From an uncultured Collinsella sp. (lineage in GTDB: Bacteria > Actinomycetota > Coriobacteriia > Coriobacteriales > Coriobacteriaceae), in contig CABPWH010000020.1 of NCBI GenBank assembly GCA_902461085.1, forward strand, positions 1-30,605: a stretch of 30,605 nucleotides of DNA, given 5' to 3'. The notes below the pieces were generated by a model. It was given only the letters and a program-made list of their open reading frames with translations, had not been told where the DNA came from and made no database searches. Shown here piece by piece: positions 1-8,221 of this stretch. Both the position numbers and the translations under genes were made by a program. Each line of letters begins with the position of its first letter. The first letter of the stretch is position 1.

Positions 1-1
1 T

Positions 2-39
2 CGCACGAAGAGCACATTAAGTGCTCTTCGGCTCGTGCG
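2..39. repeat. Intergenic hairpin at window edge
   Basis: A perfect 9-bp stem, GAAGAGCAC (7-15) with GTGCTCTTC (21-29), closes a 5-nt ATTAA loop. It is extended by CGCAC (2-6) pairing with GTGCG (35-39) across a 5-nt bulge. No T-run follows on the plus side. It could terminate a gene lying off the left edge or be a palindromic repeat. The rest of 40-174 shows no gene. Confidence 0.4.
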
Positions 40-174
40 GAATCTACGAAAACCTTGCGCCTGGCCTTCGGCGGCGCGTGCCTGCGTTGACTTTGGGCAG
101 CCCGGGTTTTCGTTGGCTGACGCCCCCACTCATAGTGCTTGGGTCGGTGGGCTGATGTGTTGCGTCCCGTTGGG

Positions 175-1311
175 CTACAAGGTTGAAATGAAGGTGGACA
201 GGCGGTGGAGGCCTTCGTCCAGATCTTGGTCGGAGACGCAGTAGCTGAGGCGGATGTGGCCTTCGGTGCCGAAACAGTCGCCCGGGACTAGGGCTACGTT
301 TGCTTCTTTGATGGCTTTGATGCAGAAGTCTTCGCTGGTTAGGCCGAACTTTTTGATGCTTGGGAAAGTGTAGAAGGCTCCTGCGGGCTCTACTACGTCG
401 AGGCCCATGGCGTCTAAGGCTGCGAGTACGCGTTCGCGGCGGGCTCGATAGACTTCGAGCATGGGGGTGGGGTCGACGGTCAGGGCTCGGGCTGCGGCGC
501 CCATTTCGAAGGAGACAGCACTCGATACTAGGTATTGGTGGGCTTTTGCGATCTCGGCGATGACGGGGGTTGCCGCTGCGAGCCAGCCCAAGCGCCAGCC
601 GGTCATGGCCCAGGGCTTGGAGAAGCTCTCGATAACCACTGTCTGCTCGCGTAGCTCCGAGTGGCGCTCGGCAAAGCGCTCGTAGCCATCCACATAGACT
701 AGGCGGTTGTATACGTCGTCGCAGACCACATAGATGCCCGCCTGCTCCGCCACGTGCGCCACGGCGCCGAGCGAAGCCGCGTTGAGGATACAGCCCGTAG
801 GATTGTTGGGCGAGCAGATGACGATGGCCTTGGTCGCCGGCGTCACGCAAGCACGAAGTGCGTCCTCGTCAATCTGGAATTGCGCAGACTCCGTATCCAA
901 AAAGACCGCTTTGGCGTGATTGGCCACGACAATGCTCTCGTACAGGCCAAAGGCCGGCGTGGGGATAATGACCTCGTCGCCCGGGTTGAGCATAGCCATG
1001 AATGTTGCCGACAGTGCCTCGGTCGCACCGTCGGTCAGGATGACCTCATCGGCGGAAAACGCCAGGCCCGCGTCATCCATATATTTGGACAGTGCATCAC
1101 GCAGGGCGGGGCGACCGTTGTTGGGCGGATAGTGCGTGTCACCGCGGTCCAGTGCGGCGGTCACCTCGGCGCTAATCACATCGGGCGTGGGAAAATCGGG
1201 CTCGCCGAGCGCGAGCGCGATGCACCCCGGATGCCGGGCGGCGAGCGCGTTAATCCGGCGGATACCGGAGGGCTTGAGCATGGCAAGCGAGGTATTCATG
1301 GGCAGACGCAT
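175..1311 (-). CDS. PLP-dependent class I/II aminotransferase
   Basis: A 378-residue fold-type I aminotransferase that should move an amino group between an amino acid and a 2-oxo acid in the cytosol. Visible landmarks are GEPDFPTPD near residue 36, SPNNPTG near 168-173, CDDVY near 197-201 (cofactor ring contact) and the Schiff-base lysine K232 in ESFSKPWAMTGWRLGW. HIRLSYC near the C-terminus carries the carboxylate-binding arginine. Length matches the family (about 380-400). The ATG at 1311 has AAAGGA 5 nt upstream. It is divergent from the gene at 1405. Family signatures do not fix the substrate; aspartate, aromatic or alanine-type activity are all possible. Confidence 0.9.
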   Translation of the reverse strand: MRLPMNTSLAMLKPSGIRRINALAARHPGCIALALGEPDFPTPDVISAEVTAALDRGDTHYPPNNGRPALRDALSKYMDDAGLAFSADEVILTDGATEALSATFMAMLNPGDEVIIPTPAFGLYESIVVANHAKAVFLDTESAQFQIDEDALRACVTPATKAIVICSPNNPTGCILNAASLGAVAHVAEQAGIYVVCDDVYNRLVYVDGYERFAERHSELREQTVVIESFSKPWAMTGWRLGWLAAATPVIAEIAKAHQYLVSSAVSFEMGAAARALTVDPTPMLEVYRARRERVLAALDAMGLDVVEPAGAFYTFPSIKKFGLTSEDFCIKAIKEANVALVPGDCFGTEGHIRLSYCVSDQDLDEGLHRLSTFISTL

Positions 1312-1404
1312 GGCGTTCCTTTCGTAAGGGTTGCACTAGGATAGCGCGGCGGGGCGCCACCAGACGGTGTAACCTAAACGGAAACGAGCCGGAAAGGAGA
1401 TGGC

Positions 1405-2067
1405 ATGGAAACGACCGCGCGCGGCGACGTACCAAAAACACTGCACACCATTGCGTATATCAGTATTCCCAATAGCGCCGATCTTGATTTTTTGCTCTGG
1501 GACCTGCAGGATGCCATCGCGGCCTATGCTCAGCTTTCCGGCACCGCACTCCCCCGCCCGGTCGACTTGAAGGCAAATGACGCCGGCAGCGTTGCCGATG
1601 GCATCGTGCTGGCCATTGAAGATGTGGCTGACGATGAGACGTTGACAGCCATCGAGCGGGCGCTTGAGCGCTTTGGCGGTACGGGAACGCGCGTCTATGC
1701 CGCGATTCGAGCCGCACAAGAGGGCACAGAGCGGGCGCGTGGGACCGCCGTTCGCCTGCGCAAGGCATGTGAGCGCCATGACCAATTGTGGTGTGGCGGC
1801 GTTGTCATCTGCGCCGGCAGCGGCATCGCAGCGCTTCGCCATTCCCCACGCATGGGCCTCTTGCGCCGACCATTTTCGGAAGCGATGGATAAGCTTGTGG
1901 GCGCTGTGCGCATGGGCTGCTCCGTCGAGCATGCACAGCGACTTGGCGGCGGCAATGCCGCCAACGTCGACGCCGACGGCATGGTTTGCGCCGAGCCAGC
2001 CGTGCCCGCGCCGATCTGGCGAGGCGCTCTGAAACGTCTGGGCGCCCACGCTCAAACAAAAATCTAA
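1405..2067 (+). CDS. Hypothetical protein, unrecognised family
   Basis: A 220-residue soluble protein without signal peptide or membrane segment. AAAGGAG sits 6 nt before the ATG, so the start is well supported. The N-terminus (TLHTIAYISIPN) reads like a beta strand. The middle is helical, followed by LWCGGVVICAGSG, SPRMGLLRRPFSEAMDKL and a proline-rich tail ending near PAPIWRGALKRL. The alternating hydrophobic-strand/glycine pattern could fit a Rossmann- or flavodoxin-like fold, but no diagnostic motif is visible, so no function is assigned. It faces away from the aminotransferase (93-bp shared upstream region) and its stop lies one base from the end of the convergent glycosylase gene. Confidence 0.7.
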   Translation: METTARGDVPKTLHTIAYISIPNSADLDFLLWDLQDAIAAYAQLSGTALPRPVDLKANDAGSVADGIVLAIEDVADDETLTAIERALERFGGTGTRVYAAIRAAQEGTERARGTAVRLRKACERHDQLWCGGVVICAGSGIAALRHSPRMGLLRRPFSEAMDKLVGAVRMGCSVEHAQRLGGGNAANVDADGMVCAEPAVPAPIWRGALKRLGAHAQTKI

Positions 2068-2068
2068 A

Positions 2069-2632
2069 TTAAATAACAGCCCAGTCAACGGCTTCGTGCC
2101 AACGCTCAACAAGACGCTCCAGGCACCAGGCGGCATTGGCGGGACTTGTCGAGGGCAGGACAATGGCAGGCAGCCCCGTCCGATCTTGCAAGTAGCGTTT
2201 GTAGAGTCGCCCTGCCGTACCGCCGTTACAGACAACGACCTCGATCGGCGCGGCATCGGTAATGCGCTCGATATGTGCCGGCACAACGTTACGGATGCTC
2301 GCGTCGCTCGAGCCCTTAATGTCGCAGCTCTCGATTGCATCCCACAGGGCTACGCCGCCGTTCAGCAGCATGGCCCGCTTGGCGGCAATGGAGGCATCGA
2401 GCGTCGCGGGCTCACCGCTTGCCAAAGGATCGCCCTCGTTGGGCGGCACAGGCATACCGAGGCACGTGGCCATCACACGCCAAAAGCGATTCTGAGGGTT
2501 GCCGTAATAAAAGGCATTGGCGCGCGAAAGCACCGAGGGAAACGACCCGAGCACCAAAACGCGCGAGTGCTCGTCAAACACGGGCTCAAACCCATGCTCA
2601 ATATGTTGATAGCCCTCGTCAGATACGGCCAT
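2069..2632 (-). CDS. DNA-deoxyinosine glycosylase, uracil-DNA glycosylase superfamily
   Basis: A 187-residue base-excision repair enzyme expected to remove deaminated bases, chiefly hypoxanthine. The N-terminal LGSFPS motif followed by FYYGNPQNRFWRVM is characteristic of the deoxyinosine-glycosylase branch of the UDG superfamily. PSTSPAN near residue 160 occupies the place of the second UDG active-site motif. Hydrophobic core segments VLVLGSF and IEVVVCNG fit the alpha/beta fold. The ATG lies 3 nt beyond the stop of the upstream GH13 gene, and the GAGAG before it is inside that gene's 3' end, so the two are probably translationally coupled. The pairing looks incidental rather than functional. 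Confidence 0.85.
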   Translation of the reverse strand: MAVSDEGYQHIEHGFEPVFDEHSRVLVLGSFPSVLSRANAFYYGNPQNRFWRVMATCLGMPVPPNEGDPLASGEPATLDASIAAKRAMLLNGGVALWDAIESCDIKGSSDASIRNVVPAHIERITDAAPIEVVVCNGGTAGRLYKRYLQDRTGLPAIVLPSTSPANAAWCLERLVERWHEAVDWAVI

Positions 2633-2635
2633 GGG

Positions 2636-4012
2636 CTAGGCTCTCAACAGATAGCGCACCTCGTAGGGTGCAAGCTCAAGGGTACCCGTCAGCTCGACCG
2701 TGGGCGCATCGTCGGCAAGCAGGTCGACGAAGGACCCGTTGAGCTCGCCGGCGCCAAAGGTGTAAGGCTCACCCACGGCATTCACCGCCACGAGTACCGT
2801 CGCGCCGTCACAGGCGCGCTCGAACAGCAGCTGCTTGTTCTGGATCACCACGTTGCGATAGGCACCGTAGTTGAGAGCACGGGCAGCCGCGTCGTCGGCC
2901 GAGCGAAGGTGCGCAAGCTGCGTGATGAACGCCGTCAGCTCGTTGGGCGCAGGCTCATTGAGCGCAGGTCGCAGCACCCAGTCGCCATCGGGGCCACCCT
3001 TTTCGCCGGCAATTCCCCACTCGCTGCCATAGTAGACGCACGGGATGCCCGGCATGCCAAAGAGCATGCCGTAGGCGGGACGCAGACACGACTTGTCGGT
3101 GAGGATACTTGCCAGGCGCGGCACATCGTGGTTGTCGACAAACGACAGCAGATGTTTGCCGCGGTAGATGCACCACGGATCGCCGCCAAACTGGCGGTGC
3201 AGCGAATGGGCGATCTCGAACATGTTGACCGAGTTAAAGCTGGAGTACAGGCCCTTGTAGCACTCGTAGTTGGTGCAGGAGTCGAGCATCTCGTCGTTGA
3301 CGATTTGGTTGTAGTCGCCGTGGAGCGTCTCGCCGATCAGCACAAAGTCGGGCTTGAGCTCACGGGTAAAGACGTGCAGGCGGCGCATAAAGTCGCGGTC
3401 GAGCATATAGGCAACGTCCAGGCGCAGGCCGTCGACGCCAAAGACCTCGGCCCAGCGGCGCACGGACTCGAGCAGGTAATCGACCACAGCGGGATTTTGC
3501 AGGTTGAGCTTCACAAGCTCAAAATGGCCTTCCCAGCCCTCGTACCAAAAGCCATCGCCATAGCAGGAATCGCCGTCAAAGCTAATGTGGAACCAGTCCT
3601 TGTACGGCGAGTCCCACTTGCGCTCCTGCACATCGCGGAAGGCCCAAAAACCGCGGCCGACGTGGTTGAAGACGGCATCGAGCACCACGCGGATGCCATG
3701 GGCATGCAGCGTGTCGCATACGGCGGCAAAGTCGGCGTCCCCACCCAGGCGACGGTCGATATGGCGCAGGCTGCGTGTATCGTAGCCGTGGCTATCAGAT
3801 TCGAGCGGTGGGTTGATAAGCACAGCGCCAACGCCGAGTTCCTGCAGGTAGTCGGCCCATTGGGCGACCTTCATGATAGGAGCATCGGGGTTGGGCGCGG
3901 CGTTGGCAGCCTGGGCGAGCTCATCCTCGGCAACGGGCGCGGCGTTTTCGCGCGGAGCCCCGCAAAAGCCCAGCGGATAGATCTGATAGAACGTCGTCTC
4001 GTATGCCCACAT
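2636..4012 (-). CDS. Intracellular GH13 alpha-amylase-family glycosidase
   Basis: A 458-residue glycoside hydrolase family 13 enzyme with all four conserved regions: DAVFNH (112-117), GLRLDVAY (195-202, nucleophile D199), GETLHG (acid/base E228) and FVDNHD (291-296, transition-state D296). The (beta/alpha)8 barrel starts at the N-terminus with FYQIYPLGF. Residues 370-458 form a beta-rich domain C. There is no signal peptide, so it acts on imported malto-oligosaccharides, cyclodextrins or stored glucan. The N-terminus resembles cyclomaltodextrinase/neopullulanase relatives but lacks their usual N-terminal module, so exact specificity is open. GGGAGG lies 5 nt before the ATG. It is the first gene of a two-gene unit with the downstream glycosylase. 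Confidence 0.9.
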   Translation of the reverse strand: MWAYETTFYQIYPLGFCGAPRENAAPVAEDELAQAANAAPNPDAPIMKVAQWADYLQELGVGAVLINPPLESDSHGYDTRSLRHIDRRLGGDADFAAVCDTLHAHGIRVVLDAVFNHVGRGFWAFRDVQERKWDSPYKDWFHISFDGDSCYGDGFWYEGWEGHFELVKLNLQNPAVVDYLLESVRRWAEVFGVDGLRLDVAYMLDRDFMRRLHVFTRELKPDFVLIGETLHGDYNQIVNDEMLDSCTNYECYKGLYSSFNSVNMFEIAHSLHRQFGGDPWCIYRGKHLLSFVDNHDVPRLASILTDKSCLRPAYGMLFGMPGIPCVYYGSEWGIAGEKGGPDGDWVLRPALNEPAPNELTAFITQLAHLRSADDAAARALNYGAYRNVVIQNKQLLFERACDGATVLVAVNAVGEPYTFGAGELNGSFVDLLADDAPTVELTGTLELAPYEVRYLLRA

Positions 4013-4083
4013 AACAGCCTCCCGGTAAGCTCAACACAACGACATCCATTGTATGCCCAGCTTGTATCCTCTCCCCCAAAATA

Positions 4084-4150
4084 AGTTGCGGTGGAATAGT
4101 TCCTGCTTGGACCTTCAGAGGCCTTAAACAGGAACTATTCCACCGCAACT
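4084..4150. repeat. 67-bp dispersed hairpin repeat, copy A
   Basis: Two perfect 22-bp arms (4084-4105 and 4129-4150; left arm begins AGTTGCGGTGGAATAG) flank a 23-nt loop. A second copy lies at 8222-8288 with the same left arm and the same loop length but an unrelated loop. On the minus strand the hairpin is followed by TTATTTT and lies 15 bp after the MFS stop codon, so it may also serve as that gene's terminator. Confidence 0.85.
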
Positions 4151-4165
4151 GATGAGGAAACGTGA

Positions 4166-5362
4166 TTAGGCGACAGACTTTGCGCGGCGTATGGCCGGGA
4201 ACATCACCGTGATAGCGAGGATGACGCCCACGACGGCAATCGACCCGCCCGCGAAGCCGATCCAGGCGATACCGGGACCCGAAACCACGGCTCCGCCGAT
4301 CGCGGTACCCGTGCCAATGCCCAGATTAAACAGGCCCGAGAAGATCGACATGGCGACGGCCGACGAATCTGCCGGCGTGTGCTTGATGAGCTCGGCCTGA
4401 AACGCCACGTTAAAGGCCGTGGCGCAGCAACCCCACAGTGCGCAGACGGCAAGCACTGTCACGAGCGACGATGCGGCCGGCCCCATGAGCAGCAGGGCCA
4501 CCGGCACGCCGGAGAGCGTGATAGCCAAGAACGGGAAGCGATGCCCATCGAACAGGCGGCCGAACAGCCAGCTTCCGAGCAGACCGGAGCAGCCGAACGC
4601 CGTCAGCGTCATGGTGATAGCGCTTGCGTCGACATGGGCGACCTGAGCCAGGAAAGGCTCGATATAGCTGTAGCTTGCGTAATAGCCGGTCGCCATGAAG
4701 ACCGTGACTGCGTAGAGCGCGATGAGGAGCGGGTTCTTGAGCAGCTCGGGCAGCTGTCTGACGGTAAAGCGCTCACCCGCCGGCATGGCCGGGAACACCG
4801 CTGCCTGGTAGACGGCCGCGATGGCTGAGAGGCCCCCGACCACGGCAAACGTCATGCGCCAGCCCACGGCCAAGCCAATGGCGCGACCGAGAGGCAGGCC
4901 AAAGATCTGCGCGATGGACGAGCCCGTAGCGATCATGCTGATGGCGAGCGCGCCGTGGCGAGTGTCGACCAGGCGCGAGGCCATAATCGAGGCGACTGAC
5001 CAGAACACGGCATGTGCGCAAGCGACCACCAGGCGCGCGCAGACCAGGATGGGATAGGTCGGCGCCACAGCGGACAGAAACTGACCGAGCGAGAACACGG
5101 CAAGCACGCCCAGCAGCATCCGCTTAAACTCGAAACGCGAAGCGAACACCATGAGCGGCAACGACAGCAGCATGACGCCCCAGGCATAGACCGAGATCAT
5201 GATGCCCGCCTGGGCCTCGGTGAGCGAGAACGACGCGGCGATATCAGTCAAAAGGCCGATGGGCATAAACTCCGACGTGTTGAACACGAACGCACAGCAG
5301 GTGAGCCCGACGAGTGGGAGCCACTGCCTGAGCGTGATGCCGTCTTGCCTTGCCTGACTCAT
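4166..5362 (-). CDS. MFS transporter, SotB-like sugar/drug efflux
   Basis: A 398-residue polytopic membrane protein of the major facilitator superfamily (DHA1 type) with about 12 hydrophobic segments. The opening FVFNTSEFMPIGLLTDIA matches the NTSEF-P-GLL signature of the SotB/YdeA sugar-efflux group. RFEFKRMLLG occupies the loop 2-3 motif A position. It should export sugars or small drugs using the proton gradient; the true substrate is not deducible. The chosen ATG (5362) has TTGGAG 9 nt upstream. The longer frame starts at a TTG at 5377 that has no ribosome-binding site. It is monocistronic, between a palindromic repeat and the feoAB terminator. Confidence 0.88.
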   Translation of the reverse strand: MSQARQDGITLRQWLPLVGLTCCAFVFNTSEFMPIGLLTDIAASFSLTEAQAGIMISVYAWGVMLLSLPLMVFASRFEFKRMLLGVLAVFSLGQFLSAVAPTYPILVCARLVVACAHAVFWSVASIMASRLVDTRHGALAISMIATGSSIAQIFGLPLGRAIGLAVGWRMTFAVVGGLSAIAAVYQAAVFPAMPAGERFTVRQLPELLKNPLLIALYAVTVFMATGYYASYSYIEPFLAQVAHVDASAITMTLTAFGCSGLLGSWLFGRLFDGHRFPFLAITLSGVPVALLLMGPAASSLVTVLAVCALWGCCATAFNVAFQAELIKHTPADSSAVAMSIFSGLFNLGIGTGTAIGGAVVSGPGIAWIGFAGGSIAVVGVILAITVMFPAIRRAKSVA

Positions 5363-5395
5363 ATATAACATCTCCAATCATTTTGAGCGGAGGCG

Positions 5396-5425
5396 ATTAT
5401 ATAGCAACGGTCCCGCATCCGTCAG
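5396..5425 (-). promoter_or_regulatory. Possible promoter of the MFS gene
   Basis: On the minus strand CTGACG (5420-5425) and TATAAT (5396-5401) are separated by 18 bp, about 30 bp before the MFS start codon. The -10 is perfect and the -35 weak. The -35 lies inside the feoAB terminator stem, so folding and initiation share the same bases. Confidence 0.4.
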
Positions 5426-5442
5426 TAACGGACACGGGACCG
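5408..5442 (-). terminator. Hairpin after feoAB
   Basis: CGGTCCCG (5408-5415) pairs with CGGGACCG (5435-5442), with an inner CCGT/ACGG stem. In the minus direction it is followed by TTGCTATAT, a weak T-tract. It lies about 40 bp after the feoAB stop. Confidence 0.5.
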
Positions 5443-5482
5443 AAACAATTCGATACACAGAGGTTGCGCCGTCAATAAATAA

Positions 5483-7843
5483 CTAAGCCAACCCCAGTAA
5501 TATGCCCGCCGAATGCACGACAAACGCCACGATCCAGGCGACCGTCACTTGAAACGCGAACACGGCAACGGCATAGCGTGCGCCCAACTCGCTCCTGACG
5601 GCGCCGATGGCCGCCACGCAGGGCGGGTACAGCAACGTAAAGACCAGGAACACGTAAGCGGTAAACGGCGAAAACATGGTCGACAGTGCCGCGGGCGAGG
5701 TCGCGCCCAAAAGCACGGTGAGGGTCGAGATGACACTCTCCTTGGCGATAAGTCCGGTGACGAGCGCCGTGGATGCACGCCAATCGCCAAAGCCAAGCGG
5801 CGCCAGCGCCGGCGCGATGATGCTGCCGAGACCCGCAAGCAGACTCTGCGACTGATCGGCGACCACATTAAAGCGGATATCGAACGTCTGAAGGAACCAG
5901 ATGACCACCGTAGCGGCAAAGATAATGGTAAAGGCCTTGGTAATAAAGTCTTTGGCCTTATCCCATGCCAGCATCACCGTCGTCTTGACGCTCGGCAGGC
6001 GGTAGTTGGGGAGCTCCATGATAAACGGCACTGGGTCGCCCTTAAATGCCGTGCGGTTGAGCACCAAAGCCGCGATGCAGCCGACCACGATACCGATCAG
6101 ATAGAGCGAGACCATGGCGGGAACCGTCGCCTGTGGGAAAAACGCCCCGCACAGCAGACCATAGACCGGCAACTTGGCCGAGCAGCTCATGAACGGCGTG
6201 AGCATGACCGTCATCTTGCGGTCGTGCTCGGATGGGAGCGTACGGGTCGACATGATAGCCGGCACGGTGCAGCCAAACCCGACGAGCATGGGTACAAAGC
6301 TGCGGCCCGACAGGCCAAAACGACGCAGCACCTTATCCATGACAAAGGCGACGCGCGCCATGTAGCCCGAGTCTTCCAGAATGGAGAGGAACAAGAAGAG
6401 CACGACGATAATCGGCAGGAAGGTCAGCACACTGCCCACGCCCGTAAGCACGCCGTCGACAGCCAGCGAGCGCACCACGTCGTTGGTGCCGAACGCCTTG
6501 AGGCCCGCATCGGCCGAGGCGATGATAGCGGCGATACCGTCCTCCATGAGTCCCTGCAACGCCGCGCCGATCACGCCAAACGTCAGCCAAAAGACGAGGC
6601 CCATGATCACCAGGAACGCCGGAATGGCCGTGTAGCGACCCGTCAGGATGCGGTCGATCTTGACGGAGCGCACGTGCTCGCGGCTTTCGTGCGGTTTGAC
6701 GACGCAGCGCCCGCACACGTCGCCGATAAAGCTAAAGCGCATATCGGCCAGCGCGGACAGGCGGTCGGTGCCGGCCTCGCCCTCCATCTGGGTAATGATG
6801 TGCTCGATAGCGTCGAGCTCGTTGCGATCCAGGTGAAGCGCCTCGGTCACCAGCTCGTCGCCCTCAACCAGCTTGGTCGCCGCAAAGCGCACCGGGATGT
6901 GCGCCGTCACGGCATGGTCCTCGATCAGGTTGGCAATGCCGTGGATGCAGCGATGCAGTGCGCCGCCGTCCGATCCATCGGGCGCACAGAAGTCCAGGCG
7001 ACCGGGGCGCTCGCGGAACCGCGCCACGTGCAAGGCATGATCCACCAGCTCGCCGATACCCTCGTTGCGGGCAGCGCTAATGGGAACAACAGGCACGCCC
7101 AACAGGCTCTCGAGCAGATTGACGTCCACGGCGCCGCCGTTGGCCGTCACCTCGTCCATCATGTTGAGCGCGATGACCATGGGGCGGTCGAGCTCCATAA
7201 GCTGCAGCGTCAGGTACAGGTTACGTTCGATGTTGGTGGCGTCGATGATGTCGATGATGGCGTCGGGGTTTTCGTCCAAGATGAATTGGCGGCTGACGAT
7301 CTCTTCGCCCGTGTACGGCGACAGGGAGTAAATGCCGGGCAGATCGGTAACGCTTGCCTCGGGATGGTTACGGATGGTGCCGTCCTTGCGGTCGACCGTC
7401 ACGCCAGGAAAGTTACCGACGTGCTGGTTGGAGCCCGTAAGCTGGTTGAACAGCGTGGTCTTACCGCAGTTTTGGTTGCCGGCGAGGGCAAAATGCAGCG
7501 GTGCGCCCTCGGGCACGGCCGTTTTTGCCGCACGGGGCGAATACATCCCCTCGCCGAGTGCCGGATGCTCCGTCGTTCCGATTGCGGCGTTGGCGCGCGG
7601 ACCGGTATCGGTGTCGTGCACATCCACGAGCTCAATGCGTGCGGCATCATCCTTGCGCAGCGTCAACTCGTAGCCACGCAGGCGAATCTCGAGCGGGTCG
7701 CCCATGGGGGCGTACTTCATCATGGTGACTTCGGTGCCCGGCGTTAGGCCCATGTCCAAAATATGCTGTCGGAGTGCCTGGTCGTCCGATGCCACCGATG
7801 CGACAACGGCGTCCTTTCCAATCTCGAGCGTATCGAGCTTCAC
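5483..7843 (-). CDS. feoB: Ferrous iron transporter, FeoA-FeoB fusion
   Basis: A 786-residue Fe(II) importer in the inner membrane. Residues 1-75 form a FeoA SH3-like domain (ILDMGLTPGTEV and YELTLRKDDAARI). The FeoB GTPase follows, with G1 GNQNCGKTT (122-130), G2 VGNFPGVTV, G3 DLPGIYSL, G4 NMMD and G5 ISAARNEG. The C-terminal half carries the gate/core membrane segments, including GFGCTVPAIMSTRTL. The open frame extends upstream to 8080, but the GTG at 7843 has a perfect GGAGGA 8 nt upstream and starts exactly at the FeoA domain; the 79 residues before it are not conserved-looking and cross the promoter. No separate feoA or feoC is nearby, and the transporter has its own promoter. Confidence 0.93.
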   Translation of the reverse strand: MKLDTLEIGKDAVVASVASDDQALRQHILDMGLTPGTEVTMMKYAPMGDPLEIRLRGYELTLRKDDAARIELVDVHDTDTGPRANAAIGTTEHPALGEGMYSPRAAKTAVPEGAPLHFALAGNQNCGKTTLFNQLTGSNQHVGNFPGVTVDRKDGTIRNHPEASVTDLPGIYSLSPYTGEEIVSRQFILDENPDAIIDIIDATNIERNLYLTLQLMELDRPMVIALNMMDEVTANGGAVDVNLLESLLGVPVVPISAARNEGIGELVDHALHVARFRERPGRLDFCAPDGSDGGALHRCIHGIANLIEDHAVTAHIPVRFAATKLVEGDELVTEALHLDRNELDAIEHIITQMEGEAGTDRLSALADMRFSFIGDVCGRCVVKPHESREHVRSVKIDRILTGRYTAIPAFLVIMGLVFWLTFGVIGAALQGLMEDGIAAIIASADAGLKAFGTNDVVRSLAVDGVLTGVGSVLTFLPIIVVLFLFLSILEDSGYMARVAFVMDKVLRRFGLSGRSFVPMLVGFGCTVPAIMSTRTLPSEHDRKMTVMLTPFMSCSAKLPVYGLLCGAFFPQATVPAMVSLYLIGIVVGCIAALVLNRTAFKGDPVPFIMELPNYRLPSVKTTVMLAWDKAKDFITKAFTIIFAATVVIWFLQTFDIRFNVVADQSQSLLAGLGSIIAPALAPLGFGDWRASTALVTGLIAKESVISTLTVLLGATSPAALSTMFSPFTAYVFLVFTLLYPPCVAAIGAVRSELGARYAVAVFAFQVTVAWIVAFVVHSAGILLGLA

Positions 7844-7892
7844 GTCCGTGTTCCTCCCCCGGCGCCCACAGGGCGTTGCATTTATGTTCACC

Positions 7893-7922
7893 TTGGCTAA
7901 CCGTTTGCCACGGCTAACCAAT
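7893..7922 (-). promoter_or_regulatory. Candidate metalloregulator site upstream of feoAB
   Basis: GGCTAACC occurs twice in direct orientation 17 bp apart, bounded by TTGG and CCAA. CTAACC is the half-site core of DtxR/IdeR-type iron repressors (known consensus half CTAACCTAA). It lies just downstream of the predicted transcription start, where a repressor would block feoAB. The symmetry is imperfect for a classic DtxR box, so this is a candidate only. Confidence 0.4.
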
Positions 7923-7932
7923 TTAACCATGC

Positions 7933-7962
7933 ATGATAGCGCGAACACACAACGATGTTCAA
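7933..7962 (-). promoter_or_regulatory. Predicted feoAB promoter
   Basis: On the minus strand TTGAAC (7957-7962) and TATCAT (7933-7938) are 18 bp apart. The resulting 5' leader of about 80 nt contains the GGCTAACC direct repeat. Confidence 0.5.
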
Positions 7963-8006
7963 TCAGCAAATTGGCGCAATGGGGACAGGCAGGAGAGTTC
8001 AGGGCC

Positions 8007-8201
8007 ATAGTTTCCCGATGAGGCCTCTCGGGGAAACTACATCCCAGAATTCCGGCTCGAAACGGGATATGGTTTCCCAAACAGGCCTCTTACGGAAAAT
8101 GCATCCCGGAATCCCCGCTCGAAACGGGACGCGCTTTCCCAGTCGAGGCCCTATGGGAAACTGCGTCCCACCTTGAAAGGCAAAACTGGGGCGCAGTTTC
8201 C
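8007..8201. repeat. Tandem palindromic repeat array, 62-bp period
   Basis: Units begin at 8007, 8069 and 8131 (62, 62 and about 60 bp). Read as stems, there are three successive hairpins: 8031-8078, 8094-8140 and 8156-8201. Each has a GGGAAA-type arm, a CCC/GGG inner stem, a 16-19 nt loop and a matching TTTCCC arm, separated by linkers containing AGGCC(T). Stem bases differ between units, but most changes keep pairing. With the hairpin at 8222, this fills most of the 472-bp gap between feoAB (7843) and the hydrolase (8316). No gene is visible there. Confidence 0.8.
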
Positions 8202-8221
8202 GGACGGGGCATCAAAAACGA

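Noticed and set aside
35..244. 69-residue plus-strand open frame at the left edge
   Set aside because: Overlaps the aminotransferase end antisense and lacks a ribosome-binding site.
2096..4084. 662-residue plus-strand open frame
   Set aside because: Antisense to the glycosylase and GH13 genes, which carry full family motifs; long antisense frames are expected in GC-rich coding DNA.
5513..7747. 744-residue plus-strand open frame
   Set aside because: Antisense to feoAB; composition is His/Arg/Asp-rich in the way of an antisense shadow and shows no domain.
7844..8080. 79-residue N-terminal extension of FeoAB
   Set aside because: Overlaps the predicted promoter and operator, while the GTG at 7843 has a perfect ribosome-binding site and begins the FeoA domain.
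8007..8201. CRISPR array
   Set aside because: Repeats are adjacent, internally palindromic and degenerate throughout; there are no unique spacers and no cas genes.
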